A stretch of DNA of 64,000 nt from Ecdyonurus torrentis (taxonomy: Eukaryota > Arthropoda > Insecta > Ephemeroptera > Heptageniidae): contig OX439134.1 in assembly GCA_949318235.1 (NCBI GenBank), positions 29,148,459-29,212,458 on the forward strand. Reading direction: 5' to 3'. The first letter of the stretch is position 1. Each line of letters opens with the position of its first letter. A program made the position numbers and the translations under genes. Of this stretch, positions 26,051 to 39,860 are shown one piece after another. The notes beneath the pieces are model-generated. The model was not told the DNA's origin, ran no database searches, and saw only the letters and a program-made list of their open reading frames with translations.

Positions 26051-26687
26051 TAATCTACTATGTTACAAAGTATCAAAGCATATTATATTGTACAACATTT
26101 ATGTTGTTCTAATTTAGCATTATTTATGCTACAATCACATAAATGCAGCATAAATTACGTAATTTATTCTTTCCTTAAGAAATGAAGATTTTTGAACAAA
26201 GTTTATTTTTATATATTATTTTTTGTCTTGTAAAAAAAAATATATTATTTTGTTATTATAAAAATTAAACGATATCGATTCGTTATCTTATATGTAAATA
26301 AAAATTGCTTACTTGTTTCTGATAATTTATGTTTTTTATTTGTTATATAGGCGCATCGATTAACCAGCATGTTATGTTTCTACGGTTATAATAGGGTAAT
26401 ACTGTTAATACTATTAATAAATAGTAATTATTTATTTATTTTAATATGGTGAATGCAGGACTTTGTAGGTGGTGGAAGGCTAAATGAGTGCAACTTTTGT
26501 GCAAATTTGTAGTTTTTGTTATAATAAGTAGTATGATGAATGATGAGTATGATAAATGTGTAGTACAATAAGCACAAGAAAAAAAACTGTACATCGCATG
26601 TGATACATACTTAATTTAATTACAAGTTTTGTTCATAAATTTTCCTCTTCTGTGATCATTATTATAATTTTATTTTATAATTATTTT

Positions 26688-27074
26688 TTAAAGCTTTTGT
26701 CAACTTACTTTTTTTATCATTTAGAATACTAGATTAATAATTACCATACCTTATTATCCATGAATTAGACACCAACACGTTGATTTTGTATTTATTTTCA
26801 TTTTGACTGTTATATCACGTATCTGACGTCACAATGTACCGCCGCCAATCACAGTCACCGTTCTGGTCACGTGATAAATTGAAGCCCCTCCCTCAAGTTC
26901 TTTACCTCTATTACGGCTCCATTGGTACATTGTGACGTCAGATACGTGATATAACAGTCAAAATGAAAATAAATACAAAATCAACGTGCTGTTGTCTATT
27001 CATGGATAATAAGGTATGGTAATTATCAATCTAGTATGCTATATAATAAAAAAGTAAGTTGACAAGGGCTTTAA
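26688..27074. mobile_element. TTAA-flanked palindrome D, copy 1
   Basis: TTAAAGCTTTTGTCAACTTA to TTGACAAGGGCTTTAA. The arms contain ACCTTATTATCCATGAATTA and ATCTGACGTCACAATGTAC on both sides of a GC-richer centre. Confidence 0.75.
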
Positions 27075-28444
27075 TGTTCCATTGTGTATTATAACTACAT
27101 ATAAATACTATAGCTCAATTATCATGCATTATTTTATTCTTCTTTGTTTTTCACCCCCATTATTATTATTTTGTAAAATTTTCAATAAAGAAAGTAATTA
27201 AGAAACTTCAGTTTATTTTTTTAATTAACTTTTTGCCAACTCAGTAAACACAAATATTTACAATCGATCAGTAAATATTGACATAAGCATCATTAAGCTT
27301 CCGTGTGCTTTATTTATAGAATTTTTTATTATTATTATAATATTTATTGTTAGCTTATGCATTTATAATTTATTATACACTAGAGATATGGAATATTGAC
27401 GTGTGCATATTTTATTAATATGTGTTATGTAAATATATACACTATATAGTAATATTTTATGACTGTATTCAGATTGTAGGTTATTTCTAATGCTTTTTTT
27501 GTTAAAATGGGGTACTAAGGTAGTTTGAATAAAAATTGTACAGAAAGAAAAAAATACATGATTTTTTTGAAATATAGCATCGTCAGTCCCAGTGAAACAC
27601 ACACAGTACAGTACAGTGAACATCAGATAATTCAATAAAAAAATCGAAAAAAATACGAAAAAAATCGAAAAAATAAACATAAAAATACAAAAATTGAACC
27701 AGAAATCGCTCTTGAATTTACGTGATTCTTAACGCTATTTTGAGCATTCTAAAGTAGGTAGGGAATCCGCAAAAGTAAGAAAACCTTTTTTGATAAAAGA
27801 AACATATTTTTGTCATTCTGAGAGCCGCACAAAGACGTGGTTAAAATTTAGTAAATTTACGACACTGAAATAGTTTTTTTTTTTTTTTTAATTGGGGACT
27901 TATGAGAATAGTGACACTTAACTATATTATGTAATATTATGATTTGTAAAAATTTAAAAAGGTCTCCTAAAATTTTTGAATTGCAAATTAAAATTTATTA
28001 TTAGTTTGTTAATTAGTTTTAGTTAATGAGATCAATGTTTGTTGTGTTATTTTACAGGATGCCTGCCTAGATCAGTAAAAAAATTTCAAGTTTGATTTCT
28101 ATCTTGATTCCAATTCCTATATTCCAATGTCGATATCTATCCGGTATTCCTGTATCTACATGTTAACCCCATAAAACCCTACATGATTTTTTCCCCTTTA
28201 TCCAATGGTTACTGGTCTGAAATTTCAATTTTCGTTATACAGTAGATACTTGTTACTGTTGAGTTGACTTTCAGATGACAAAAAAGCAAAATGTCAAATT
28301 TTGAATTTCAGAGACAGAAAACTTCTCGCTTTTAATAGACTCAGAAACAAAATTATTAACAAAAAAAAAAAACGAATAAACGTGAATATTTTAACACGCC
28401 TATGCAGAAAAATAAATTTTATGTTTAAACTTGAAATATTTGTT

Positions 28445-28489
<45 letters not shown>

Positions 28490-28748
28490 CACAAAAAAAC
28501 TGCATGTTACTTTATATCATAGCAAAAACAAAAATAAAAGTATTTTATGCTCTACCATAAAAAAAACTTTTAGCGCATAACTTTTTAGTGTCAAAACATT
28601 GTATATGCCATGCACTATTTTTTACGATTGTCGTTGTCATGTTTTCTCAAATTTTTATGTCGTTTCAGAATAGTATTGTCAATTGCATAGGATGTTATGA
28701 TATTTTGTTATACCTTTAGATCTTTTAGAATTCGTGTCTTAGTACATT

Positions 28749-29152
28749 TTAAAGCCCTTGTCAACTTACTTTTTTATCATTTAGAATACTAAACTGATAA
28801 TTACCATACCTTAATATCATGAATTAGACACCAACACGTTGATTTTGCATTTATTTTCATAATTTCCTTTTTGCGGTTATATCACGTATCTGACGTCACA
28901 ATGTACCACCGCCAATCACAGTCACCGCTCTGGTCACGTGATAAATTTAAGCTCCTTTCTTAAGTTCTTTACCCCTATCACGGCCCCATCGGTACATTGT
29001 GACGTCAGATACGTGATATAACCGCAAAACAGGAAATAAATGACAATAAATTCAAAATCAACGTGTTGGTGTCTAATTCATGGATAATAAGGTATGGTAA
29101 TTATCAAGCTAGTATTCTAAATGATAAAAAAGTAAATTGACAAGGGCTTTAA
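28749..29152. mobile_element. TTAA-flanked palindrome D, copy 2
   Basis: TTAAAGCCCTTGTCAACTTA to TTGACAAGGGCTTTAA, very close to copy 1, with paired TGACGTCA sites. Confidence 0.77.
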
Positions 29153-29552
29153 GTTATTTTATATAATAAGCATTTTCCAGTGTTATAATAATAAGCCTCT
29201 AAATTCTGAATAAAAAAAATGTAGAAAACGTACAGTATCATTCTTCTATACAGTACTCTGAATAAGAAAATTAATAATTAATTTGCATTAATAAATTGCT
29301 GCTACCTATACGATGTTTTTATTGAATTTAATCCTTCGATTTTTTTTTTCTGCTTTGAAATCCAGAAAACATAAAATAAAACCAATAAGGTTTTATCTTG
29401 GTTAGTATTGTATAATGCATTTAAACAATAAAATGAAGTCATATTTCACAATAAAATTGGGTTCTTCTGTCGTCTAATAACCAGTTTTCTTCCGTTCTTT
29501 GAGTCATATTGCATGAAACCTGATTCCTTGTTTGTGAACGTATTTTGTTTTA

Positions 29553-30049
29553 TACACGGAAAGAATAATTTACGTAATTTATGCTGCATTTACATCATTA
29601 TTATTGCATAACTTACTATAATAATGCTATATGCAACATAACATTTATGTTGCGTAAAAGTTATTATGAAGGTCTATGCATTCATGTTAAAGTTAACGCC
29701 ATGTTGGATAACTCAATAACATGGGTGGCATAGGAAAATAAATCATTTTGCCAGTTTAAAACCACTATGCAATATTTTTGAGAGCATTGATGTTGTAAAT
29801 ATGTTGAATTAGTATCTCAAGTATGTGAGAAAAATAACAGTAACAAATTTTTTTACCGATTTCCCAAAGAAAATTGGCTTAAATGAAGTTTGTCCTATGC
29901 TGAGCAATGTTATTCACTACTCCAGTATGGTCTCCAAGCGCATTAAATATGACGTCATCCGCATACACCTTATCGCATCAATTATGCTGTAGAAATTGTG
30001 TTGAAAAAAAGCTAACATAATTATTACGTATTTATTTTTGCCTGTGTAT
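29553..30049. mobile_element. X element (CACGGAAA ends) carrying T copy 2
   Basis: It begins ACACGGAAAGAATAATTTACG and ends ATTATTACGTATTTATTTTTGCC then TGTGTA. X elements are rich in GCATAAATTA/TAATTTATGC repeats. Confidence 0.6.
29670..29971 (+). mobile_element. T element, copy 2 (inside an X element)
   Basis: AGGTCTATGCATTCATG to TGACGTCATCCGCATACACC. Host X sequence resumes on both sides. Confidence 0.7.
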
Positions 30050-30299
30050 TTTATTTGTAGTAAAAGTGTTCAAATCTGTTTAAATTAAAACTCCAAAGAG
30101 GAGAATACTTATTTATTTAAGAAACTCTTCTTGTGCCAAAAATTGAACGCATGATATCGTAGTAAAATTACGTCACAAATGCATTGCAAATGATCGTAAA
30201 AAAAAAATGTACATTTCTATTTTCTAGTCGTTTATTAACTTTTTTTTTTCGAACGTGCTGTTTGTAACGTTTTTCTCCTTGACTTTCAATTCGAAGAAC

Positions 30300-30342
<43 letters not shown>

Positions 30343-30682
30343 TCAGTCACTTTTCTCTCTTACTGTTGCAAAACACGCCGCATTTCAATACTTAGGAAAA
30401 AAAAAAGATCGCTATGAAAAGTAGTATATCATTTGCCATGTTATTTTATTTGGCAAAGAGAATCAATACTATAAGCTACTACTTCAAGTTATTTTGTAGC
30501 TCTATACACGTATTATCATCTTCATCTACCAAATAAGTCATGAAAATTGTATTTAAAAATAAATGTAAGTAAAATAACAACAACAAAATATAATTTTTCT
30601 ATTATATGTTATGTAATTTTTTTTATTCATATTTCTCTTCAGCTCTTGAAATGTAGAGAGCACAAAAATTTAATGATAGCCT

Positions 30683-30758
<76 letters not shown>

Positions 30759-31319
30759 ATTACCTCCAATTTCTTTTCCATTTATTTTAATTGTGAAGAG
30801 AATACTTGAACTTTTTCATGTTTCCAGAGCATCTTTTATTTTTATAAATTTAATATATATTTTGAATTAGTTAAATATATGAATTTTGTACAAATTTAAA
30901 TTGTTAATGTAATTTAGTTTTTTTTAAATACATATTTTATAATTAAAGTAAATAAAAACTTGGCATTCGTAAAAGTAGCTTATTCAAATTATTTTTTTTT
31001 TCTTTTTTTTTTTAAACGTGTATAAAAAATGCCTATATATTTCTAAAGCAATGCAAAGTAATTCAAATATTACAACAATTCTATATTTTTTAACCTGTAA
31101 TTAAAATGATTAAAGCATATTTAACCAATGATTATTGTAATGAAAAAAAATATGAACATTTATACTTTGAATTGCAGTATATTGTGTAGCTATATTGTTT
31201 TATTGTGTATTCTGTATTCTTGCTACAACAAATTTATTACTTACTGTCTAATATATCTGTAAAAATACTCAAAAGTAATGCAGATATACTGTTAAAGAAA
31301 ATAACTTTTCACGATTTAT

Positions 31320-31354
<35 letters not shown>

Positions 31355-32237
31355 GTTTCAAAAATAGGCATGAGCTACTTCTTCTATAATATAATTTTTC
31401 TATTAATCATATTGCTATATTATTCTTAATATATGCTTTTATTGTGGTTTAAGGTAGGTGTGTTAAATGTAGACCAGATATGAACCTCGCCCTTCAAATA
31501 ATAATAATAATAAATATGATAATTTAATTAAATATTATATTCTTATTTGTCGCATAGAAGAATTAATAGTTAAATTTCAATTTTTAAGATAAGCAGTAAT
31601 AAAAGACTTTTATGTATACAAATAATACGCATGGAAACCACAGAATTATTTCAGTGCTAAAATATTACTATATAACTTTCATTATTAAACTTTCAAAACT
31701 TAAAAGATTCTTTTTTATGTTTCTTTGCAACTTTATTTTCATTTTCTTAACTTTCACGCATTTTTTTTTTTTTTTTTTTTTTTTTTTGTAAGTTGAATGA
31801 ACTTAGTTACGCCCTTTTATTTTGAAATTTTGGAACATTCCATAACTATATGTAATGTATTTAAGTAATTTGTGTTGTGCGGCAAATATTAAAATAACGT
31901 TCTTTTTTGTATGAACTCAAAATTAATATTTTAAAACTTTGCTAACAATATACATACTTTCAGTTTTAAGGTTACAAAAGAGCAACGATTTTCTTTTTAA
32001 AATTGCGGGCTTAATATTAATATAAATGAATAAACATAACATATTTCATTTTTTTTAGCTAATTTTATAAATTTTAGAAGCTGGAGAAACACAAAAGTTT
32101 AAAATATTAACGTATTTCAACTCAAAAAGTTGTAAAAATATTACATATTATATAGTTTTTTTTTTTTTTTTTTTTTAAATTTGAAAATAATGCAATTTTA
32201 AAAAGAAAGACGTAAATAATAACAAATTAAAACGTAC
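30050..32237. other. AT-rich stretch left of gene 3
   Basis: It holds (CT)n at 30301-30336, (TA)n at 30686-30753 and poly(T) runs near 31325, 31760 and 32160. It is probably the first intron of the - strand gene 3; no further exon was found. Confidence 0.5.
30686..30753. repeat. (TA)n microsatellite
   Basis: About 68 bases of TA. Confidence 0.95.
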
Positions 32238-32451
32238 CTGATTCAAGTCCCGTAGTTGTAGCGGCGGGAGTCGCTGACAAACCCGGTGAAGATCCATCTC
32301 CCCCACCCCCACCCTCTGCAGTAGAAGAAGATGAATCTTGTCCAAACACACCATTGATATTATTTATCAATAATAAATTGATTAGAGCACATTTTAGTAA
32401 TATTAAACCTCGCTGTTTCTTTGATAAACCTGCATTCACAATCCTTGTCAT
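32238..32451 (-). CDS. First coding exon of an unknown secreted or membrane protein (gene 3, partial)
   Basis: Read on the - strand, ATG at 32451 opens 71 codons plus one base, ending TCAG|GTACGT with the donor at 32237. Residues 1-38 are a long signal peptide: a basic start (KKQR at 11-14), a hydrophobic core LILLKCALINLLLI, and likely cleavage near VFG-QD. Residues 39-71 are low complexity, with four Ser, five Gly in a row and Ala/Thr repeats, typical of a disordered linker. Just upstream is a possible acceptor (TTGGCTTTCAG, 32467-32457 on the - strand), so a 5'UTR intron is likely. No downstream exon was recognised between 1 and 32237. The product cannot be named. Confidence 0.6.
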
Positions 32452-33789
32452 TGCTGAAAGCTGAAAGCCAATAAGAAATAACTATTTATATCCCTTAAAA
32501 ATAGGGTCATCACTTATGCATAATTTTTTGTTATTTATACTTTTTTAAATTAAATATATTTTATATATAAACAAAAAAAAAGTTTATTGTTTTTTGTTTT
32601 TTTAAATAATATTTTTTTATATAAAATGAAATACGAGTGCGATGTAACGTGTTCGGCGTAAGTTGCGCCAATGCTGTTGTTAACCCTCTATGCTCCTTCT
32701 CCAGCCACTACCCCTCTTTTCTCTTTACTATTTCCCCTTATTTCAATCGATATTTTCTACATTTTCCCCTGAAAATATCAAAAGTAATATAAAAAATTAG
32801 GTAAGCTCAAAAAAATATTCTTTTAAATAAATAAATATTTACTTTTTCCTATAATCATTTTTTTTATATAACCCCCTTAAATGATTATTTTTCTCTGAAA
32901 TTTTTCAAAATTGCTTTTATATTTTTAGTATTTTTGCGCATGTTTTGGACATTAGAACATCGAATTACTATGGAGTAACCACTCTATATCACACGCATAT
33001 AAACATAACGAAAACTACTGAACTTTATAAAGCTCCCTCTACAGTTTTTTTTTGTATATATAATTTTTTTTTTATTCTATACATTATACATGAAATTATA
33101 TTATAAAACTTTTTTGTTTAAATATATTTTTTTACATATTTAGTAGATTTTTTTTTTACTTTTATATAAATATATTTTTTATTATGAAATGACTATTATC
33201 ATTACTATGATCGATATAATTTAATTTCATAATACATGCTTTTAAAATTATAATGAATTATATAATTTTAGTTTTATTTTACAGATGAATTTTAATAAAA
33301 TTATTATCATTATTATCTATAACCAAGAAAAATAGTTAATTGTAACTGGAATTAAAGTAACGAGTTATTATTATTATTTTAACAAAGTTACATTAGAATT
33401 ACTTTGAAAATAGTCATGGTGAACATAGACTGCATAATGTCAGAGTTGCGAAAACTATAGTCCTATGTTTGCCCCTAAAATCTGAAATTGATTTATAGAA
33501 GGAACAAATATTGTATAGTTATGGAATCAAATTCTTTCTATTTTTAAGAACTCTAAATTCTAAAATACAGGTAAAAAAAAGTGTTTCTGTTAAATAACTT
33601 ATACGTATAACTTACGTTTTTTTTTTAGTATAATCAATTCATTAATCACTATAAGATTTGTGTAATTAAGTCTAAAAACTATGATATAATGATATTGCGT
33701 GAAAAAAAATTTATTATGAAATATACCTTCAATACTTTTTATTGTAATTGTCTTTTTATGTAACGTATATTATAATATGAAATTTGAAG

Positions 33790-33821
<32 letters not shown>

Positions 33822-33835
33822 ATTGAACTGACCGA
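32452..33835. other. Region upstream of gene 3
   Basis: A short GC-richer island at about 32630-32750 lies 0.2-0.3 kb upstream of the - strand exon and could be its promoter or 5'UTR exon. The rest is AT-rich. Confidence 0.35.
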
Positions 33836-34174
33836 TAAAGAGAAAGTTCAGGGGTTAAAACATGGCTTCTTCAATGTTAGATAATGAGAAGAACTGTTCA
33901 TTGTCTCACATATGATGACTCAAAGCCCTTCCGTAGCCCCATGGTAGCCCCTTAAACTTGCGCTCATCCTGCGAGATATGCAACCCACTACAACATTTTC
34001 TATAGTAAAGCCGTAATTATGAAGTAAAAGATGCGGAACATATCTCGCAGGATGATCGCGATTTTGCGGGGCTACGGAAGGGCTTTGGGTCATCATATGT
34101 GAGTTTATGAACAGTTCTTTTCATTATCTAACATTGAAGAAGCCATGTTGTAACCCCTGAACTTACTCTATAAG
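33836..34174. mobile_element. M palindrome, copy 1
   Basis: The ends AGAAAGTTCAGGGGTT and AACCCCTGAACTTACTC are inverted repeats. The arms share ACATGGCTTCTTCAATG, CCCTTCCGTAGCCCC and CATCCTGCGAGATATG mirrored. Confidence 0.73.
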
Positions 34175-34224
34175 GCTATGCTTTGGTTGGACTTATGTTA
34201 TATTATATTATGTTATACCTTATG

Positions 34225-34467
34225 TCATATCACTCAAAAAAATTAATACTAACAATGCAATAGGTAGATATAAGCTAGAACACAGGTATTATTATACTAC
34301 AATAATACCTAATGCAGGTGCACTGTGCAACAATAAAGGCGTGACTCACTTAGATTAAGTAGTATTGTAGTTTTATAACTACCTGTTCCAAATTAAAGTG
34401 TACCTATTGCAAAATATAGATTCATCTACTGTACCTGCCATTAGTACTATTTTTTTTTCCGTGTACC
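34225..34467. repeat. Short element ending in TTTTCCGTGTA
   Basis: The left AAAAAAATTAATACTAACAATG is mirrored by the right CATTAGTACTATTTTTTTTTCC then GTGTA. Its terminus matches X and Y, but the interior (AATAGGTA, ACCTATTGC) is different. Single copy here. Confidence 0.45.
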
Positions 34468-35054
34468 TTTTGTGACTTTAAAAGGAGGTGAAATTTTTTT
34501 ATTTTGGTATCTTCTTATTACAATTTCATTATTTATAACTATTTTATGACTGCGTTATAATCGTACTTATACGATCGATTGAGACTTTTTTTTTATAACA
34601 ATCGATTGTTTGAATTATCATTTCAGCTTTTCTTTTATCGTTAGCCTTACTCGTAGTTCAGAAGGAGTGGGAGAGACTGATGAAAATATAAAAAAAAAGT
34701 AGCCGACTATAAATCATTGCAATATTTTTTTCTCTTGCCAGAGTTATGATTTTTACTACAAAGTATAAATGCTTATGGATTTTTTTATTTCTAAATATAA
34801 ACTATTACTTTACTTTTTAAAGTGGAATATATTTTTTGTTTTACTGTTTCGTGTTCATTGCTGAATTTTGCAGTATTTTAATTTAGTATTCGTCTATCGA
34901 AATAAAATTGGTAGATAAGTAATATATTTTTAAGTTGACTTTTACTGACAAAGTAAATAATAAAAATAAACAAACACAATATTTAGTGCATAGACAAATG
35001 GCGCAGAAAACTCTAATCACTGATTAGGAAACGATTTCGCGATTAACTAAACGA

Positions 35055-35213
35055 TTAAAGCCCGACGCAGCCGTCAGTCGGTCTTTTTTGCGACAAGGAC
35101 CGTTAGAGTGCGCTAGAGTTAGGATTGGTCTAACTTTTTGCACTAAGCCAATTGGGAGCCAGCTGTCGCACGGTTACCGCTCAAGCAGCGATTGACGGCT
35201 GCTTTGGCCTTAA
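35055..35213. mobile_element. TTAA-flanked short palindrome E
   Basis: TTAAAGCCCGACGCAGCCGTCA at the left is mirrored by TGACGGCTGCTTTGGCCTTAA at the right. 159 bases, GC-richer than the surroundings, single copy here. Confidence 0.62.
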
Positions 35214-35412
35214 AATCACTTTATTTTTCAAAACGGTTCACACTTATCGGTAAGATTTCTTAAACGATTAACCGGTTTGGAAATTTTAAACAATTATCTA
35301 CCACCCTACTGATTAGTGATATTCCAGATTTAGCCTTTTATAGCCTTAGAAAACTACCCGTTAGAATGTTAATAAAATACAACTTAATTTTGGCTTTATG
35401 AATTTGTGTTTC

Positions 35413-36375
35413 TACATGAAAAAAAAAAACGTAAATTATGCTGCATTGAATAATTCCTATATTGTAGAGCATAAAATTTGTTATTTTGTAATAGCTGAAC
35501 ATCATAAATTATGCTATGTAGTATAATCACTATAGAATATATATAGCATAAATTATGTTATTATAGCTCGTTCTGTAAACTACACACAAATATTGAGCCA
35601 GCTTCGAAAATGTTCCTTTGTTAAAACAGCTGGATATGACGTCGTTACCTGTTTACTACGTTTATACATAAGCTTGTTCTGTAAAGTAAAGTGAATCTTA
35701 ACAACAGTGATTGGCTGACCAACAAAATACGACACATTCATTGGTTGATCTTGTTTTTTGAGCTAACAAAATTGACAAAAATTGAGTCACATGAAGAGCA
35801 TGGAACTTTTTTGTGTGGAGTTTCTTTCATTCTTATCAAGTTCAAAGTTCTAAAAGAAGAAATAACAATGATCGACTATATGTATAAACGTAGTAAACAG
35901 GTAACGAAGTCATAATCAGCTGTTATAACAAAGGAACATATCGACACAAAAGTTGCGCCGGAAGTCTGACTTTGCAGAACGAGCTATTATAATATAGTCG
36001 ATCATTAATGCTGTTCGTAAACCCTGTTCTCTGCACCAAAAATGACGATCGCCTATGGTTATTCAAATGGAATGAGCATTTTTTGGTGCAAGAAAACAGG
36101 GTTTACGAACAACACTATTGTTATTTCTTCTTTTCGAACTTTGAAATTATTGATAAATGATAAGAATGAAAGAAACTTCCCAAAAAAAGTTCCAGTCTCA
36201 ATATGCGACTCACTTTTACCGGCTCAAAAAACAAGATCAACCAATGAATGTGTCGTATTTTGTTGGTCAGCCAATCACTGTAAATGAGATTCACTTTACT
36301 TTACAGAACAAGCTAATGTATAGCTGTTGCTCCATTGAGCTAGCATAATTTATTATTTTTTTTTTTACGTGAACA
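35413..36375. mobile_element. X-like element carrying a V element
   Basis: Left part 35413-35563 has GTAAATTATGCTGCATTG and repeated GCATAAATTATG. The right part after 36315 ends GCTAGCATAATTTATTA and TTTTTTTACGTG. V occupies the middle. Confidence 0.5.
35564..36314. mobile_element. V palindrome, copy 1, with inner palindromes
   Basis: The ends TAGCTCGTTCTGTAAAC and TTTACAGAACAAGCTA are inverted repeats flanked by TA. Inside, blocks such as GATTGGCTGACCAACAAAA and GATCAACCAATGAATGTG mirror each other, and a further insert near 36003-36115 has inverted ends around GTTCGTAAACCCTGTT. Confidence 0.6.
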
Positions 36376-36839
36376 CTGAAATTAACTTAACGTTAATGTT
36401 ATAGAAAAATCAGGTAACTACTACAAGACTGGAACAGTGTATACATTCCGTTCTCGTATTTTTGTTCATAGCTGTACAATATAAACATTTTTGACCACAG
36501 AAACATTATATAATACTTCAAACTTTAAACCTAACGAGCTTATGAACTTGCTTTTCCAACCCATGCTTTATATTATAAACAAACTAATATGAAAAGTAAA
36601 CAATTTTCATAAAAAAACGATAAAGAGACCGATATATTACGTTAGATAATACGCGTACTAATATGTGTTATTATTTATTGATATGAATTTTCAAACCTTG
36701 AATTTTTCTACACTTTATAAAATCTCAAGGTCAAAGTTTAATAACACGATAATAAGGTATGGATTTTTTTTCTTTCTTCTTTTATTATTAAATTAAAGTA
36801 TGTTTTATAGAGTTTTTTTTTTTTTTTTTTTTTTCATTG

Positions 36840-37182
36840 GTAAAGGAATAGACCAGAGAAAAACATAAGAATTTATATTACAAAACACTTGATGGGATTT
36901 ACATAAATAACTTTAGTTTGTCTCAAAACCCAACTGTAGCTCCGTAGCAGTGATCAGAAATTTCGATTTATGCAACCCGCACAACATTTTCATACTAATT
37001 TTGGCATGTTTCTGACGTCATAAACATGAATAGTAACGCAAATTGCATACTTTACAGTATGTTCATGCTCTCTCGTGGGGCTACATTAACATTTAGGTAA
37101 AAATTGTCTTCAGTTTTGAAGAACCCATTTCGTGTTTATTCATTAAAAAGCACATGTTGTTTTATGTGGTCTATGGCTTTAA
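36840..37182 (+). mobile_element. TTAA-type element A, copy 7
   Basis: GTAAAGGAATAGACCAGAG to GTCTATGGCTTTAA, directly after a poly(T) run. The full interior includes TTCTGACGTCATAAACA. Confidence 0.73.
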
Positions 37183-37336
37183 GAGGTAGGTTTAATGTTT
37201 TAGTGGGTATGCTGCATTTTTTTTTTTTTTTTTTTTTTTTCATTCTAGTGGTCACATGTTTTAATTTGTGGTGAAACTTTAAAAGTAAAATCTCTGTTTA
37301 ATATTGTTTTTAACTGTCTTAATTTTTTATTCATCT

Positions 37337-38413
37337 ACACGAAAAGAATAAATTATGTAATTTATGCTGCGTTACGTCATTATAGCATAAATTGTGCTAA
37401 ATTAAAATAACATAAAATTTATGCTTTGTAACACAAAAAAGACTACGGACAAAAAAGACTACGTAATAATTATGCTAGCTCATTTTCAGCACAATTTGTT
37501 CAATACAGCATAATTTATTCTATACTGCATAATAACTATGTTACATAGCATAAATATTATGTTGTACAGCATAATTAATTATGTTGTTCAAATTTAGCAT
37601 AATTTATGCTATAATGACATAAATACAGCATAAATTACGTGATTTATTCTTTCCTTGTAGTATACCATAAATTATGCTGTATTGAATAAATTGTGCTGAA
37701 AATAAGCGAACATAATTATTACACATTTATTTTTGTCCGTGTACACGGAAAGAATAAATTATGTAATTTATGCTGCATTTATGTCATTATAGCATAATAT
37801 TGCTAAATTAGAATATCATAAATAATTATATGCTTTATATTTACGGAAAGAATAAATAAAAATTAATTCAGTAATTTATGCTACATTCATGTTATGCTAG
37901 CATAAATGTAAATGATTTTAAATTTAGAACAGCATAAATAATTATTTTACATATAATACAACATAATATTTATGTTATAGTAAAGGGAAAATTCAGGGGT
38001 TACAACATGGCATTTTCAATGTTAGATAATTAGAAGAACTGTTCATTGACTGACATATTATACCCCAAAGCCCTTCCGTAGCCCCATGGTAGCCCCTCAA
38101 ACATGTGCTCATCCTGCGAGATATGCAACTCGCTAAAACATTTTCAATAGTAAAGCCGTAACTATGACGTAAAATATACGGGAAGGGTTGCATATCTTGC
38201 AGGATGATCACGAGTTTGCGGGGCTACGGAAGGGCTTTGGGTCATTATATGTGAATTTATGAACAGTTCTTCTCAGTATCTAACATTGAAGAAGCTATAT
38301 TGTAACACCTGAACTTTCTCTTTAATGTGTTTTAGCATAGATTACGCTAGGTTTTGAAAAAAGTTTTGCTCAAAATGACCAAACATAATTATTTACGTAT
38401 TTGTTTTTTTGTC
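37337..38413. repeat. Cluster of at least three X elements, one hosting M copy 2
   Basis: X copies occupy about 37337-37657, 37657-37743 (partial) and 37738-38413 (interrupted by M). Each has CACGGAAA-type ends or GTCCGTGTA, and GCATAAATTA repeats. Two of them meet at TGTACACGGAAAG. Confidence 0.55.
37980..38324. mobile_element. M palindrome, copy 2 (inside an X element)
   Basis: It has the same arms as copy 1 (ATTCAGGGGTTACAACATGG and complement) and interrupts an X element cluster. Confidence 0.7.
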
Positions 38414-38482
38414 CTTATGGACATATTATTTTTAATAAATCAACAACATTGTTTGAAACTCATATTGTCAAAATTGTAAAAA

Positions 38483-38514
<32 letters not shown>

Positions 38515-38661
38515 ACTATTATTTTTGCTGTATACAGTATATTTCTTTATAGTATTGCAAGAAGAGAGAAAAATTCAAAATAATAAAAATTGGTATTCTA
38601 TGCCAACAAAAGATTATAAATAGTTATATTTACTTGCTTATGTTTTATGTTAATAATTTAT

Positions 38662-38705
<44 letters not shown>

Positions 38706-39214
38706 TGACTTAGAATTGTTATACATTATAGCGCTTTTTTAAAAAATCTCCACTACTATGCGCATGTTAAATAAATAATATATTGAGTTATTTTTTTACT
38801 ATTATAAACTATTGATTTTCAGGTCACATAAAATACTATAATTTTTGTTGTTTAAGTTATTTGTATTAGTTGAAACCATTATATTAAAATATAACAAAAA
38901 ATCATTTTAATATAAATTAGGTTAGTTTAGTATAAAATAATGTGTATTAATTTCAGCGTTTTTGTCATGGAATTTATTTAATATTATAGTGTAAGTGATT
39001 ATTTATAAAATTTAACTTAGAAAGGAAGTAGCGTAAGTTGAAGTTAAAAAAAAAAAGAAAAAAAAATCTATGTAAAATATATTGATATACTTCATAATAT
39101 GGCTGTATTGAAAATTAAACGCATATTTTTTACGTAACAAAATTTTCATAATATATGTTTTACAAATCGCGACATGAGATTTGCAAAAATAATAATAAAT
39201 TTGTTTCAAAATCC

Positions 39215-39750
39215 AACGGACAAAAATGAATAATAATTATGCTAGCTGAATATATAACATCATAATTAAAGGAATAGACCAGAGATAAACATAAGCATTT
39301 ATATCACAAAACACTTGATGGGAATTACATAAATAACTTTAGTTTGTCTCAAAACCCAACAGTAGCCCCGTAGCAGTGTTCAGAAATGTCGACTTATGCA
39401 ACCCGCACAACATTTTCATGCTAATTTTTGCATGTTTCTGACGTCATAAACATGAATTTTCACGCAAATTGCATACTTTACAGTATTTTCACGCTCTTTC
39501 ATGGCCTACATTAACATTCTGGTAAAAACTATCATCAGTTTTGAAGATCGCATTTCGTGTTTATTCATTAAAAAGCACATGTTGTTTTATGTGGTCTATG
39601 GCTTTAACTTATGCTATACACTTCATTATAACTAGGTTACATAGCATCAATATTATACAGCATAATTGTTCATATTGTTCTAATTTAGCATCGTTTATGC
39701 TATGATGGCATAAATTCAGCATAAATTACGTAATATATTTTTCTGTGTTA
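39215..39750. mobile_element. X element carrying A copy 8
   Basis: From AACGGACAAAAATGAATA to GCATAAATTACGTAATATA and TTTTTCTGTGT. Split by A copy 8. Confidence 0.58.
39266..39607 (+). mobile_element. TTAA-flanked element A, copy 8 (inside an X element)
   Basis: TTAAAGGAATAGACCAGAG to GTCTATGGCTTTAA. The host X element resumes on the right with TTATGCTATACACTTC. Confidence 0.75.
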
Positions 39751-39860
39751 AAAATAAAAATTACTTTCTTGTATTTGTTTTTGTCTAAAAATTAAATGTT
39801 TATGAAAATAATAAAAATAAAAAATCAAGTGTATAAGCTTAGTTTTAGTTGTTATACATT

